A stretch of 64,000 nt of DNA. Origin: Caldilinea sp. CFX5. Its GTDB lineage: Bacteria > Chloroflexota > Anaerolineae > Caldilineales > Caldilineaceae. The stretch is from the NCBI GenBank assembly GCA_021405325.1, contig QWII01000006.1, positions 186,001 to 250,000 on the forward strand, read 5' to 3'. The notes under the pieces were generated by a model. The model saw nothing but the letters and a program-made list of their open reading frames with translations, did not search any database and was not told the origin of the DNA. Position numbers and translations under genes: made by a program. Shown piece after piece: positions 16,476 through 25,958 of the stretch (position 1 is its first letter; each line of letters begins with the position of its first letter).

Positions 16476-17912
16476 ATGGCAGAACATGTAAATAGACTGA
16501 TCACGCACGCTCACCTCTTCTCCATGCAGGGCGAAGGGGTGGGTTATATCGGTGACGGGGCATTGGCGATTGCGGGCAAACAAATTGTGGCGGTGGGTAC
16601 GACGGCTGACCTGCTCAGCCGCTTCACCGCTGATGAAACCATTGACGCGACAGGCCATGCCCTGTTGCCCGGCTTGATCGACGCCCATATGCACACCCCT
16701 CTTGCCATTGTGCGCGGGGTGGCCCAGGATGTGAGTCATTGGATGCAAAAGGCGTTGGCGCCCTACGCCCGTCACCTCACGCCGGAAGCGTCGCTGGCCG
16801 GCGTCAAGCTCAATGTGCTGGAGGCGCTCAAAGCCGGCACGACAACGATGGGCGACTATACCAAACCCATCCCCGGTTGGGCTGAAGTCTTTGCCCAAGT
16901 CGGCGTGCGCGCCCGCTTGACGCCAACGATCAATGCCCTGCCGCCAGGCGGGATGGCCGGCTGGAAAGTGGGCGCTGTTTATCCGTTGGATGAGCAAGTA
17001 GGCCAGGACGCAATTGACGAGGGGGTCGCCTTTGCCCGTGACTGGCATGGCGCCGCCGATGGCCGCATCACCGTCATGCTCGGCCCGCAAGGCCCTGACA
17101 TGATTTCCAAAGAGCAGTTGCTGCAAGTCAAAGCGATTGCCCAGCGCGAAGGGTTGATGATCCATCTCCACACCGCCCAAGGCGACCGCGAGATCGACCA
17201 GATGCTCAAGCGCTATGGCAAACGCACACCGGCTTATCTCCAAGAAATCGGCTATCTGGATGAGCAACTGCTGGCTGTCCACCTCACCGAAGCGACCGAT
17301 GACGAGACGGCAATGATCGCCCGCAGCGGTGCGCGTATGGCGCTCTGTTCGGGCAGCATCGGCATTATCGATGGCATTGTGCCGCCGGCCTATCTCTTCC
17401 GGCGCGCCGGTGGCCTGGTGGCGCTGGGGTCGGATCAGGCGTCGGGCAACAACTGCAACAATATCTTTAATGAGATGAAGTTGACGGCACTCTTTAATAA
17501 GATCAAGTACAAAGACCCCACGATTATGCCCGCGTGGGTGGTGCTGCGCATGGCGACCATTGAAGGCGCCCGCGCCATCGGATTGGGTGATCAAGTGGGA
17601 TCTCTAGAAGTTGGCAAACAGGCCGATCTGATCCTGGTCAACCTGAACGAACTGAACTTGCTGCCGACGCTGGAAGCGCCCATCCGCAATATTGTGCCGA
17701 ACCTGGTCTATGCCGGCACCGGTCGCGAGGTGACATTGGTGATGGTGGACGGCAAGGTGTTGGTGCGCAACGGCAAAGTCCTCACCGCCGACGAAGAAGC
17801 GGTGCGCGTCGAAGCGCAAGCGCAAGCAACCGCCCTCGCCAACCGGGTGGCGGCTGATCCCGTCCATCAAGGGATGATGCTCTTAGAACCAATGGCGCAA
17901 GGAATGTTATAA
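16476..17912 (+). CDS. Amidohydrolase of the MtaD/SsnA/Atz-Trz family
   Basis: 478 residues. The metal site is built from LPGLIDAHMHTPLAI (HxH), a central His in MIHLHTAQGD, LAVHLTEATDDE and the Asp in VALGSDQASGNNCN. These are the marks of 5-methylthioadenosine/S-adenosylhomocysteine deaminase and related hydrolytic deaminases. The C-terminus returns to the composite beta domain (GSLEVGKQADLILVNL). The SIS-domain gene starts about 16 nt downstream. A nucleoside or guanidine deaminase role is likely; the precise substrate is not proven. Confidence 0.82.
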   Translation: MAEHVNRLITHAHLFSMQGEGVGYIGDGALAIAGKQIVAVGTTADLLSRFTADETIDATGHALLPGLIDAHMHTPLAIVRGVAQDVSHWMQKALAPYARHLTPEASLAGVKLNVLEALKAGTTTMGDYTKPIPGWAEVFAQVGVRARLTPTINALPPGGMAGWKVGAVYPLDEQVGQDAIDEGVAFARDWHGAADGRITVMLGPQGPDMISKEQLLQVKAIAQREGLMIHLHTAQGDREIDQMLKRYGKRTPAYLQEIGYLDEQLLAVHLTEATDDETAMIARSGARMALCSGSIGIIDGIVPPAYLFRRAGGLVALGSDQASGNNCNNIFNEMKLTALFNKIKYKDPTIMPAWVVLRMATIEGARAIGLGDQVGSLEVGKQADLILVNLNELNLLPTLEAPIRNIVPNLVYAGTGREVTLVMVDGKVLVRNGKVLTADEEAVRVEAQAQATALANRVAADPVHQGMMLLEPMAQGML

Positions 17913-17928
17913 AAGATAGGAAATGCAA

Positions 17929-18705
17929 ATGAACCGAAATTCTGCCCTTGCTTATTTAGATGCCGCGCAGGGCATTTTAGACCGGATTCGCACGACCCAA
18001 CTCCCGAACATCGAAGCCGCCGCCGACATCTGCACCCGCGCAATTGCCGGTGATGGCCTGGTTCACCTCTTTGGCACCGGCCATTCGCGCATGTTTGTCG
18101 AAGAGATGTTCCCGCGCCACGGCAGCTTTCCCGGCTTTCACTCCATGGTCGAACTCTCGCTCACCTTTCACAATCAGGTTGTCGGCTCGAATGGGCAACG
18201 GCAAGCGATGTTTCTGGAAAAGGTAGAAGGGCTGGGCAAGATGATCATGCGCAACTTTGTCATGGGGCCGCCCGACAGCATGATCATCTTTTCCAACAGC
18301 GGCGTCAATGAGGTGGTGGTCGAGGTGGCGCTGGAAGCCAAGGCGCGCGACCTGGCCGTCATCGCCGTCGTCTCGCTGGAACATTGTCTGGCCGCCAAAC
18401 CGCGCCACTCATGCGGCAAACGGCTGCCCGACCTGGCCGATGTCACCATCGACAACTGCGTTCCCGGCGGCGATGCAATGGTGCAGATCGAGGGACTCGC
18501 CGATCCCGTCGGCCCCGGCTCAACAGTGGGCGCCGCGACGGTGACAAACATGCTCAAATGTCTTATCGCCGAAAAGCTGACTGCGCTAGGCAAGCCGCCC
18601 CTGGTGCTGACCAGTAGCTACTTTATCGGTTCCGCCGCCGCCGCCCAACGCTTTGACGATTGCTATGACGATTACCGGGCGCGGGTGAAACGAGTTTATG
18701 GTTAA
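17929..18705 (+). CDS. SIS-domain sugar isomerase/phosphosugar-binding protein
   Basis: The ATG at 17929 has AGATAGG with good spacing; the ATG at 17923 adds two residues. The SIS fold is shown by LVHLFGTGHSRMFVEEMFPRHG and MIIFSNSGVNEVVVEVALEAK (the Ser-rich phosphosugar loop), with AVVSLEHC following. This resembles the stand-alone UPF0309-type SIS proteins. Such proteins isomerise or sense phosphosugars in the cytoplasm. It forms a tight pair with the amidohydrolase, so the two may act on one aminosugar or nucleoside-derived compound (inference). Confidence 0.78.
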   Translation: MNRNSALAYLDAAQGILDRIRTTQLPNIEAAADICTRAIAGDGLVHLFGTGHSRMFVEEMFPRHGSFPGFHSMVELSLTFHNQVVGSNGQRQAMFLEKVEGLGKMIMRNFVMGPPDSMIIFSNSGVNEVVVEVALEAKARDLAVIAVVSLEHCLAAKPRHSCGKRLPDLADVTIDNCVPGGDAMVQIEGLADPVGPGSTVGAATVTNMLKCLIAEKLTALGKPPLVLTSSYFIGSAAAAQRFDDCYDDYRARVKRVYG

Positions 18706-18866
18706 TTACTAACCGCTTACTCCTGCTAGGGAAAACAAGAACGATGGCGCAAGTCGAAGCTGGGAAGTTATACGAGTTTCTGATCGAATTTGGCAAGTAC
18801 CGCCAGTTGCCATTTACAAGTGGCGCGTCAGCGCAGCGCATTCCGTCAATCGTGAGGAGTGTTACC

Positions 18867-20093
18867 ATGCCGGAGTACCAACATTACCAACTGCAACTGC
18901 TCGATCTCTCCCGTCGCTTTGCTGCGGAATCGGGTACGCCACTGGCTGAAGTCATTGCGGATGCCTTCTTGGCGACCCCGCGCCACCGCTTTGTGACCCG
19001 CTATCGCCAGTGGGGCCAGCGCGATTGGCAGGAAGTGACCGACGAAAATCTGGCACACCATCTGCCTATGCTCTATAGCAATGACGCCCTCATGTTATGG
19101 GGTGATGATCAAGCGAACACGCTTTCCAGCATCTCGCAACCCTCGCTGGTCTTAGCCATGCTCCAGATGCTCAAGCTGGCAGCGGGCCACCATGTCTTTG
19201 AATTGGGGGCCGGCAGCGGCTGGAACGCGGCGCTCATGGGCCGACTGGTGGCGCCGACGGGACAGGTCTATAGCTTGGAAATTATCCCGGCGATGGCCGA
19301 ACGGGCGGCAGCGGCGGTGGCCGGCTTGGGGATTGATAATGTTCACATTATTGCGGCGGATGGCGGCGAAGGGTATGCACCGGGTGCGCCCTATGATCGC
19401 GCCATCTTCACCGCCGGCTCCTATGATCTACCGCGCCACTTTTATACTCAATTGAAAGAGGAGGCCCTGCTGCTGCTTGTTCTCAAAGAGGAAGGGGGTG
19501 GGGATTTGCTTGTGTTGCTGCAAAAGAAGGGCGACCACTTCCAATCGCGCGAATCCTTCCCCGTGGGCTTTGTGCCGATGACCGGGAAATATGCGCTGGG
19601 CAACCTCAAGCCGATCCCGCTGACGACTTTGCCGGCTTGGGCAACGTTGCAGCAGCAGGAAGTGGGGCGCACCGCCTATTGGTGGGGGGGCCGTGGCCGC
19701 TATTCGCTCTGGCGCACCCAAGCCGTGCGCAGCTTTTTGACTATTACCGAACCGGGCTTTCACCTTTTTTCGGCAGAACCGGCGAGCACCAGCGACGCTG
19801 AGGGCGAGTTGACCGGTACGCCGCCAAAGCCGGAAGAGTTCTTTGGCCTGTGGGATGAAGCCAACCAATCGCTCGTGCTGGCGCGTAATGACCAACTGGT
19901 CGCCTATGGTAACACACAGGCCCAGGAACAACTGCTGCGCGCCCTCCATCGCTGGGTCGATCTGGGGATGCCCTCTTCCGCCAGCTTTTCCCTGCACCTC
20001 TACCCCAGCGACCACCCCTTGACCGCCGGCGCCAACGAATGGATTGTCAAGCGTCAGGAGTCCCAACTGCTCTGGCGCTTACCGCAGCAGTAG
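18867..20093 (+). CDS. Protein-L-isoaspartate methyltransferase-like protein
   Basis: 408 residues from the ATG at 18867 (GTGAGGAG upstream). An in-frame ATG at 18744 would add 41 residues with no family resemblance. SAM motif I is HVFELGAGSGWNAALMGRLV, followed by VYSLEIIPAMAERAAAAVAGLG and APYDRAIFTAG, as in PCMT enzymes that repair isoaspartyl residues. The segment HHLPMLYSNDALMLWGDDQANTLSSISQPSLVLAMLQ matches the PCMT substrate-loop region. About 190 extra C-terminal residues are absent from typical 210-residue enzymes, so the substrate may differ. Confidence 0.75.
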   Translation: MPEYQHYQLQLLDLSRRFAAESGTPLAEVIADAFLATPRHRFVTRYRQWGQRDWQEVTDENLAHHLPMLYSNDALMLWGDDQANTLSSISQPSLVLAMLQMLKLAAGHHVFELGAGSGWNAALMGRLVAPTGQVYSLEIIPAMAERAAAAVAGLGIDNVHIIAADGGEGYAPGAPYDRAIFTAGSYDLPRHFYTQLKEEALLLLVLKEEGGGDLLVLLQKKGDHFQSRESFPVGFVPMTGKYALGNLKPIPLTTLPAWATLQQQEVGRTAYWWGGRGRYSLWRTQAVRSFLTITEPGFHLFSAEPASTSDAEGELTGTPPKPEEFFGLWDEANQSLVLARNDQLVAYGNTQAQEQLLRALHRWVDLGMPSSASFSLHLYPSDHPLTAGANEWIVKRQESQLLWRLPQQ

Positions 20094-20156
20094 ACTGCAT
20101 AGCACAGCCCATTCGCGTCTTCGCAACCGTACCCTGGAGAAGCCGCAACCCCAAAA

Positions 20157-20223
20157 GGTAACACGGATAGGGAGGAACACAGATAGCGCCAGCAAAACCG
20201 TGTTCCTCCCTATCCGTGTTACC
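20157..20223. terminator. 24-bp perfect inverted repeat between convergent genes
   Basis: Arms 20157-20180 and 20200-20223 are perfect complements with a 19-nt loop. The arm contains aacacggatag, related to the hairpins at 8252 and 39184. The position suggests a bidirectional terminator. Confidence 0.75.
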
Positions 20224-20235
20224 TAAAATTCGGCT

Positions 20236-20610
20236 CTACCGCACGAGTTCGTGCGCACCAAAGGTGGCTTCATGCCCGTTGATGAGCGCAATGGGTGTTG
20301 GTTGCTGCTCCGGGCTGGCCAACAAGCGCTTCACCAACTTCTGCACCAGAGCGCTTTCCTCCGGCGACAAATTTTCCTCGACAAATTGTAACGCCTCCCG
20401 CACCACCCACTTGGGCAGGCTGAGGGTCACGGTGACGCTCTCGGCCTCTTTCTGCTTGGTCCACGATTCTTGAATACACTGACGGACGAAATCGCTGCGG
20501 TTATCGGTCAACTGATCCAGTCGATCAATATCTTCCGCATAGAGACTAATATGAAGTTGTTTGCGTTTTTGCCCATCCGGTTTGGCGGGGCGACCGGGAC
20601 TGTGTGACAT
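20236..20610 (-). CDS. Small probable DNA-binding protein, 124 residues
   Basis: The ATG at 20610 starts MSHSPGRPAKPDGQKRKQLHISLYAEDIDRL. The basic Gly-Arg-Pro N-terminus followed by QLHISLYAEDIDRLDQL resembles a ribbon-helix-helix strand plus helix. A second similar strand-helix occurs at VTVTLSLPKWVVREALQFV. This hints at an RHH-type regulator, but the family is not recognised with certainty. It reads divergently from the recombination module, with strong promoters between, and so could regulate it. A longer frame to 20709 overlaps its own promoter and is rejected. Confidence 0.6.
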   Translation of the reverse strand: MSHSPGRPAKPDGQKRKQLHISLYAEDIDRLDQLTDNRSDFVRQCIQESWTKQKEAESVTVTLSLPKWVVREALQFVEENLSPEESALVQKLVKRLLASPEQQPTPIALINGHEATFGAHELVR

Positions 20611-20666
20611 GAGTTTGCCTGCCTGTCGTGTGAATGTGTTTGGTCGAACGTTCTTCTGCTGCCCCC

Positions 20667-20694
20667 ATTGTATAGGAAAAGGCGTTTTTGTCAA
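20667..20694 (-). promoter_or_regulatory. Sigma-70-type promoter for the small DNA-binding protein gene
   Basis: On the minus strand TTGACA (20689-20694) and TACAAT (20667-20672) are separated by 16 nt. The -35 lies in TGTTGACAAAAA, a 12-mer that also forms the -35 region of the divergent promoter at 20805. CAAATTTG at 20698-20705 is an 8-bp palindrome that could be an operator. Confidence 0.65.
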
Positions 20695-20804
20695 CACCAA
20701 ATTTGTCAAAAGCGCAAAATTTTAATCTATAGAACATGTGAGCGAAATTACAATTGCTGTCGCCACGAAAATTGAAATTTTTCCGACGAATTTCGCGATT
20801 TTTG

Positions 20805-20833
20805 TTGACAAAAATTTATTTTTGTGGTACAAT
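20805..20833 (+). promoter_or_regulatory. Sigma-70-type promoter for the recombination module
   Basis: TTGACA at 20805-20810 and TACAAT at 20828-20833 with exactly 17 nt between, in strongly AT-rich DNA. The first start codon is 50 nt downstream. The -35 is embedded in TGTTGACAAAAA, as in the divergent promoter. Confidence 0.8.
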
Positions 20834-20882
20834 AGATTCCCTATCCCTAGTGCAGTTTCGGAGAGGAGAAGGGACACAAAAA

Positions 20883-21311
20883 ATGTCAACAGCTATGGTG
20901 ATTGCCACGGTAATCACCACCGATGTAGACGTAGAAGAGGTCAAAACCTGCACACTGGAGCAGATTCGCAACAACGATCAAGGGCTGCTCAACCGGCTGC
21001 TGGATCGCGGTGTAGAGGCGAATGTGACCACGGCCATCCTCAATATTGAGGAGTTTCTGGAGTATCTGCATCTGCGGCAGCGGAAGCGCGTCGTGCCGGC
21101 CCCGGCTCAACCCGTCACCCCGCCCGCCGAGAATGCTGAAACGGTAGTTGTCACGGAGCATATGAGTGAACTCGACTTTATGGAGTACACCTTCCAACAA
21201 CTGCAAAACGGCGACCAGAAGCCGACCGTCACCTTCAGTGCAGAAGCGTTAGCCGTCATGGAGGACGAACCGATTGGTGAGGAGTTTGCGCGTCAACCCT
21301 TTTTGTACTAA
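20883..21311 (+). CDS. Unknown acidic protein at the head of the SSAP/SSB module
   Basis: 142 residues from the ATG at 20883, with GAGAGGAGAAGG upstream. The protein is acidic, with a helical N-terminal half (TLEQIRNNDQGLLNRLLDRG, then ILNIEEFLEYLHLRQRKR), a Pro/Ala linker and a second helical part. No family is recognised. It has its own strong promoter and precedes the Rad52-type gene by 190 nt, so an accessory role in strand annealing is possible but unproven. Confidence 0.65.
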   Translation: MSTAMVIATVITTDVDVEEVKTCTLEQIRNNDQGLLNRLLDRGVEANVTTAILNIEEFLEYLHLRQRKRVVPAPAQPVTPPAENAETVVVTEHMSELDFMEYTFQQLQNGDQKPTVTFSAEALAVMEDEPIGEEFARQPFLY

Positions 21312-21501
21312 GCGCCGGCCCGCTCTTGGCCAGTCCGTGATTGGCGACCGGGCCTAAACCACTGACCGGCGACGTATCGAGGTTTTTGTGATCATCTACA
21401 GCTACTACAACCCGCGCTTTCTGCTGGACGCCCGCCCCCTGTTTGTACGACGATCAGCGGCTACTAGCAGCCGGCCTGATCACGTGAGAAAGGATCGAAT
21501 C

Positions 21502-22479
21502 ATGAGTGACGAGAAAATCAACCAAATTTTAGACGAATTGAGCAAGCCGTTTCATCCTTCCCGCATTACCTGGCGCCCAGGTGCGCTGACGGGCAAAAAA
21601 GACAAAGCCCTCGCCCTGGCCTACGCCGATCTACGGGCCTACCAGAACCGGTTGGATGAAGTCTGCGGCATGGATTGGTCGGTGAGCTATACGCCCTGGG
21701 GTGATCGCATTATCTGCCACCTGACCATCAACGGCATCACCCGCAGCAGCACCGGCGAAGCCGACAGCGATTCCGAACGTTCGGAGATCGCCGGCACCTC
21801 GGCGGAAGCGCAAGCCTTTAAGCGCGCCTGCGCCATGTTTGGCCTGGGTCGCTATCTCTATAGTTTGCCTTCGCTCTGGGTTGAGTATGACGCACCCAAC
21901 CAGCGCTTTACCGAAAAGAGCAAAGCGCGCTTACATAGTATCATTGCCCAACATTACCAACGCTTTTTGAATGGTCAACCGGCCAGCACCCTCGATGCGC
22001 CCGCCGAGGAAGTGCCGGAGGATGTGCAAGTGGCCGAACCAGTGCGCGCAACAGAAGAGACAACTTCGACCGAACCGATTCGACAAGCTCACGGTGAACC
22101 AGTTCGGCAGGCGCAAGCGGAACCGACCCGCCCGGTAGCCACCAAGGGCGCCCCGAAGCAGGTCAAAGAAGCGCCGGCGCCAACCAACGGGGCGGCCAAT
22201 AGTGCGGTCAACGGGACTACTAACGGCGCCGCCAATGGCAATGGCGCCCATGCCGCCGAGACTAGCGAGCCGCAGGATGAAGCGCTGTTACCGCTGCGCA
22301 AGAAGCTGGACGAACTGGGCAAGGAACTCTATGGCGAACAGTGGGCGCATGTGCGGGCGCACAACATCAAGCGCCTGGTCGGTGAACAGACCGACGGCAA
22401 TACCACGCTCTCCAAAGAGCAGATGCAGACGTTGATCAACGGCCTGAAGAAGTTAAAGCAACAACGGCAGGCCGCCTAA
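21502..22479 (+). CDS. Rad52/Rad22-type single-strand annealing protein
   Basis: 325 residues from the ATG at 21502 (GAGAAAGGA upstream); a GTG at 21388 would add 38 atypical residues. The N-terminal 150 residues match the Rad52 DNA-binding core: ITWRPGALTGKKDKALALAY, DWSVSYTPWGDRIICHLTI, then EAQAFKRACAMFGLGRYLYSLP, the hallmark helix. Such proteins anneal complementary single strands coated with SSB. A low-complexity linker of Ala/Pro/Asn/Gly follows and contains the peptide IRQAHGEPVRQAQ, encoded by an inserted repeat motif, before a C-terminal helical domain. The ssb gene lies 147 nt downstream. Confidence 0.82.
   Translation: MSDEKINQILDELSKPFHPSRITWRPGALTGKKDKALALAYADLRAYQNRLDEVCGMDWSVSYTPWGDRIICHLTINGITRSSTGEADSDSERSEIAGTSAEAQAFKRACAMFGLGRYLYSLPSLWVEYDAPNQRFTEKSKARLHSIIAQHYQRFLNGQPASTLDAPAEEVPEDVQVAEPVRATEETTSTEPIRQAHGEPVRQAQAEPTRPVATKGAPKQVKEAPAPTNGAANSAVNGTTNGAANGNGAHAAETSEPQDEALLPLRKKLDELGKELYGEQWAHVRAHNIKRLVGEQTDGNTTLSKEQMQTLINGLKKLKQQRQAA
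22079..22091. repeat. TTCGACAAGCTCA motif inside a coding region
   Basis: This 13-mer is the reverse complement of the GAGCTTGTCGA loop found in the intergenic hairpin at 40765-40813, and is close to the loop at 23445-23455. Here it lies in frame in the linker of the annealing protein and encodes IRQAH. Confidence 0.6.
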
Positions 22480-22626
22480 GACTAAGCTCGCCAATGAACG
22501 AACCGTTCTGTTGGAATGGTTCACGTAACACGCAACACGTAAGATGACGACGCGCCTTCCTCCTGCCCCAAGAACGCTTTCTTGTGACCACAGGGGTTGA
22601 ATGATTTTTGTTAAGGAGACAGAACA

Positions 22627-23073
22627 ATGTATCAACAAATTACCCTCATCGGCAATCTGGGCAGTGACCCGGAACTGCGCTACACCGCCAGCAATGTGCC
22701 GGTCTGTAGCTTTCGCATGGCGGTGCAGAAACAATGGCACGGTCAAGATGGCGAGCAGAAAGAGAAAGTCACCTGGTTCCGCGTGACGGCCTGGCAGAAG
22801 CTGGCCGAAGTGGTCAGCGAGCATCTGAGCAAAGGGCGTCGGGTGATGGTCGTCGGTGAAGTGGAAAACGCCCAGGCCTATGTCAGCAAGACGGGTGAAT
22901 TGGCCGCCACCAACGAAGTCACCGCCCGCACCATCCGTTTTCTCGACTCTGCCCACCACGAGGAGAACCCCTTTGAGGAAGAGGTTGCCGAGCCGGCCAG
23001 CCCGGCGCCCGCGCCCGCGACCGGCAAGGGGCAACCCCGCAAGCGACAAGCAGCGATTGACATTCCGTTCTAA
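22627..23073 (+). CDS. ssb: Single-stranded DNA-binding protein
   Basis: 148 residues with the OB fold at the N-terminus (MYQQITLIGNLGSDPELRYT, VCSFRMAVQ, VTWFRVTAWQKLAEVVSEHLSKGRRVMVVGEV). A Pro/Ala-rich linker and the acidic-hydrophobic tip DIPF, which recruits repair partners, complete the typical layout. AAGGAGA lies upstream of the ATG. Its place after a Rad52-type annealing gene suggests a specialised SSB for recombination, possibly besides a housekeeping copy elsewhere (inference). Confidence 0.9.
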   Translation: MYQQITLIGNLGSDPELRYTASNVPVCSFRMAVQKQWHGQDGEQKEKVTWFRVTAWQKLAEVVSEHLSKGRRVMVVGEVENAQAYVSKTGELAATNEVTARTIRFLDSAHHEENPFEEEVAEPASPAPAPATGKGQPRKRQAAIDIPF

Positions 23074-23113
23074 GTGGCTAATAGTTGATGAAATGGTGCT
23101 TGAGGAAATGGTG

Positions 23114-23329
23114 ATGGATAAAATGGTAAAGCACGCAATCCAAGACGCCACCCAATCGTGCGATCCCGCCTTGCGCCGGGAAGCGCTGGCCTGGCTCCAG
23201 GTCTGCTGCCCCGACATTGCCGACCAACTTCCACCAGCCGGCGCCGCGATGCTATCGCTCATGGTGGTGGAAACAATCGACTTACAGCAGAAAGCCGCCG
23301 CCTACCTGGAACGCTATCCAGCGTGGTAG
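23114..23329 (+). CDS. Small unknown protein after ssb, 71 residues
   Basis: The ATG at 23114 is preferred because TGAGGA ends 7 nt upstream; in-frame ATGs at 23093 and 23108 are alternatives. The protein is helical with three Cys and no recognised motif. It starts 40 nt after ssb and is followed by a clear intrinsic terminator, which supports it as the last gene of the SSAP/SSB module. Confidence 0.6.
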   Translation: MDKMVKHAIQDATQSCDPALRREALAWLQVCCPDIADQLPPAGAAMLSLMVVETIDLQQKAAAYLERYPAW

Positions 23330-23357
23330 GCATATAACAAGATAAAGCCCCACAAAG

Positions 23358-23397
23358 AAAAACACGCTTGCTTACCCAGCGCAGCGTGTTTTTTCTT
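23358..23397 (+). terminator. Intrinsic terminator of the SSAP/SSB operon
   Basis: Arms aaaaacacgct (23358-23368) and agcgtgttttt (23383-23393), a 14-nt loop and a T-rich tail, 28 nt after the last small gene. Confidence 0.85.
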
Positions 23398-23414
23398 GCT
23401 ATCAACCGCGTAAT

Positions 23415-23485
23415 GCGTGCTGCGTGCTGCGTGTTTCGTCGCCTGAGCCTGTCGAAGGCGACGAAACACGCAGCACGCAGCACGC
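23415..23485. repeat. 30-bp perfect inverted repeat with GAGCCTGTCGA loop
   Basis: Arms 23415-23444 and 23456-23485 are perfect complements. The 11-nt loop GAGCCTGTCGA is almost the same as the loop of the unrelated-stem hairpin at 40765-40813. The arm contains gcgtgct repeated in tandem. The right arm ends right at the stop of the minus-strand gene. Confidence 0.8.
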
Positions 23486-24682
23486 TTAATACTTACAAGC
23501 CATCTGCCGCCCTTGCTCTGCCGCATCAACAATGGCGTCACAGATCACGGCGGCGCGATAGCCGTCCTCGAAGTCGGCGCCGATGGGCGAGACCGGTTTG
23601 TCGTTGACGATGCAGTCGAGCAGGTGGGTGATTTCGTGCATGAAGGTGTGTTCCCAGCCGATCATATGCCCCTGCGGCCACCAATTTTCCCACCAGGGGT
23701 GATAGCCTTCGGAGACCAGCACGTTGTGGAAACCTTGCGTCTCCTTGGGCTGTTCGCCGACCCAGAAGACTTCCAGTTCGTTCATGCGCTCCAGGTTGAA
23801 GACAATGCTGCCCTTTTCGGCGTTGATCTCAATGCGCTGCCCATTCTTGCGACCACCGGCAAAGCGGGTCGCTTCCAGGGTGCCGAGGGCGCCATTCTCA
23901 AATTCGACGACCGAGGCAAAGGCGTCATCGACATCGACCGTCCCCATGCCGCCCTGGCCATCCGGGCGCTGCTTGATAAAGGTCTTCTTCATGGCGCTGA
24001 CGCTGCCGATCTCCCCGACCAGATAGCGGGCCAGGTCGATGATGTGCGCGCCTAGGTCGCCCAGCGCGCCGCTGCCGGCCTGGTCTTTCTTCAGGCGCCA
24101 GATCATCGGCGTGCCATAGTGGGGCATGATCCACTCTTGCAAGTAGACGGCGCGGAAGTGGTAAATCTGCCCCAGCGCGCCGCTATCGACCAGCTTGCGG
24201 ATTTGGCGGATGGCCGGCACAAAGCGGTAGTTAAAGGCAACCATGTTCTTGACGCCGGTCGCCATCACCTCATCGCGCATCCGCTTGGATTCGTCGGCAG
24301 TGCGACCCAACGGCTTTTCGCAGAGGACATGCTTGCCCGCTTTCGCTGCCGTAATGCTCGGCTCGGCGTGGGCATCATTCGGGCCGCCGTTGTCAAAGAG
24401 TTGGACGCTGTCATCTTTTAGCATCTCGCGCCAATCGGTGTAGTAGCGCTGGTAGCCATAGCGTTTGGCCGCTTCCTTCACCGCTTCTTCATTGCGCCCG
24501 GCAATCGCCGCCAGCTTAGGAATAGCCGGGGGTGGGTACATCATGTGGGGGATGGTCAACATGGCATGGCTGTGCGCCTTGCCCATAAAGGCATAGCCCA
24601 ACATGCCAACGCCCACTTCCGGCACCGTGCCGGTGGCCTTGGCGTCGGCCATGGAAGTAAAACCGCCTGAACGTTCGCTCAT
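23486..24682 (-). CDS. Gfo/Idh/MocA family oxidoreductase (copy 3)
   Basis: 398 residues, longer than the usual 330-350. The NAD-binding VGVGMLGYAFMGKAHSHAM, the intact HVLCEKPLGRTADE and the C-terminal GSGALGDLGAHIIDLARYLVG are all present. The GxHxxD pattern is the usual catalytic His region. GAGGAG precedes the ATG at 24682. The sugar isomerase/epimerase gene at 24807 reads in the same direction 124 nt upstream, suggesting one catabolic unit for an inositol-like or rare sugar compound. Confidence 0.87.
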   Translation of the reverse strand: MSERSGGFTSMADAKATGTVPEVGVGMLGYAFMGKAHSHAMLTIPHMMYPPPAIPKLAAIAGRNEEAVKEAAKRYGYQRYYTDWREMLKDDSVQLFDNGGPNDAHAEPSITAAKAGKHVLCEKPLGRTADESKRMRDEVMATGVKNMVAFNYRFVPAIRQIRKLVDSGALGQIYHFRAVYLQEWIMPHYGTPMIWRLKKDQAGSGALGDLGAHIIDLARYLVGEIGSVSAMKKTFIKQRPDGQGGMGTVDVDDAFASVVEFENGALGTLEATRFAGGRKNGQRIEINAEKGSIVFNLERMNELEVFWVGEQPKETQGFHNVLVSEGYHPWWENWWPQGHMIGWEHTFMHEITHLLDCIVNDKPVSPIGADFEDGYRAAVICDAIVDAAEQGRQMACKY

Positions 24683-24698
24683 AGTTATTTCTCCTCAA

Positions 24699-24803
24699 CG
24701 TGATTTGTGATTCGTGAGACGTGATGCGTGAGACGTAAGACGTGATTATGTCACACCATGATTCAGGTGTATATCACGAATCGCGCAGCACGAATCACGC
24801 AGT
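24699..24803. repeat. Iterated gtgattcgtgag-type repeats
   Basis: Between the two minus-strand sugar genes the DNA is built from small words (gtgattcgtgagacgtgatg and complementary cgaatcacg/cacgaatc), which can fold into an imperfect hairpin. No gene or promoter is seen. Confidence 0.5.
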
Positions 24804-24806
24804 ACG

Positions 24807-25805
<999 letters not shown>

Positions 25806-25958
25806 GATGTGACTCCTTTGTTTGTTGAGAGAATGGAAGGATATTGGTATTTAACCAAAAAATTGTAAATTTGTCATCCTGGTAGTGGGGGTGAAATGAA
25901 CCGTGTTGCGTGTTGCGTGAACTGATGAGGGATGGTTCATGTTAATGTTGTTCTAGAT

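Noticed and set aside
18744..18866. 41-residue N-terminal extension of the PCMT-like gene
   Set aside because: The ATG at 18867 has a clear GAGGAG site and begins where family similarity begins.
21773..21784. CCGAACGTTCGG palindrome as an SOS-type operator
   Set aside because: It lies inside the coding core of the annealing protein and encodes ordinary residues; no spacer as in known LexA boxes.
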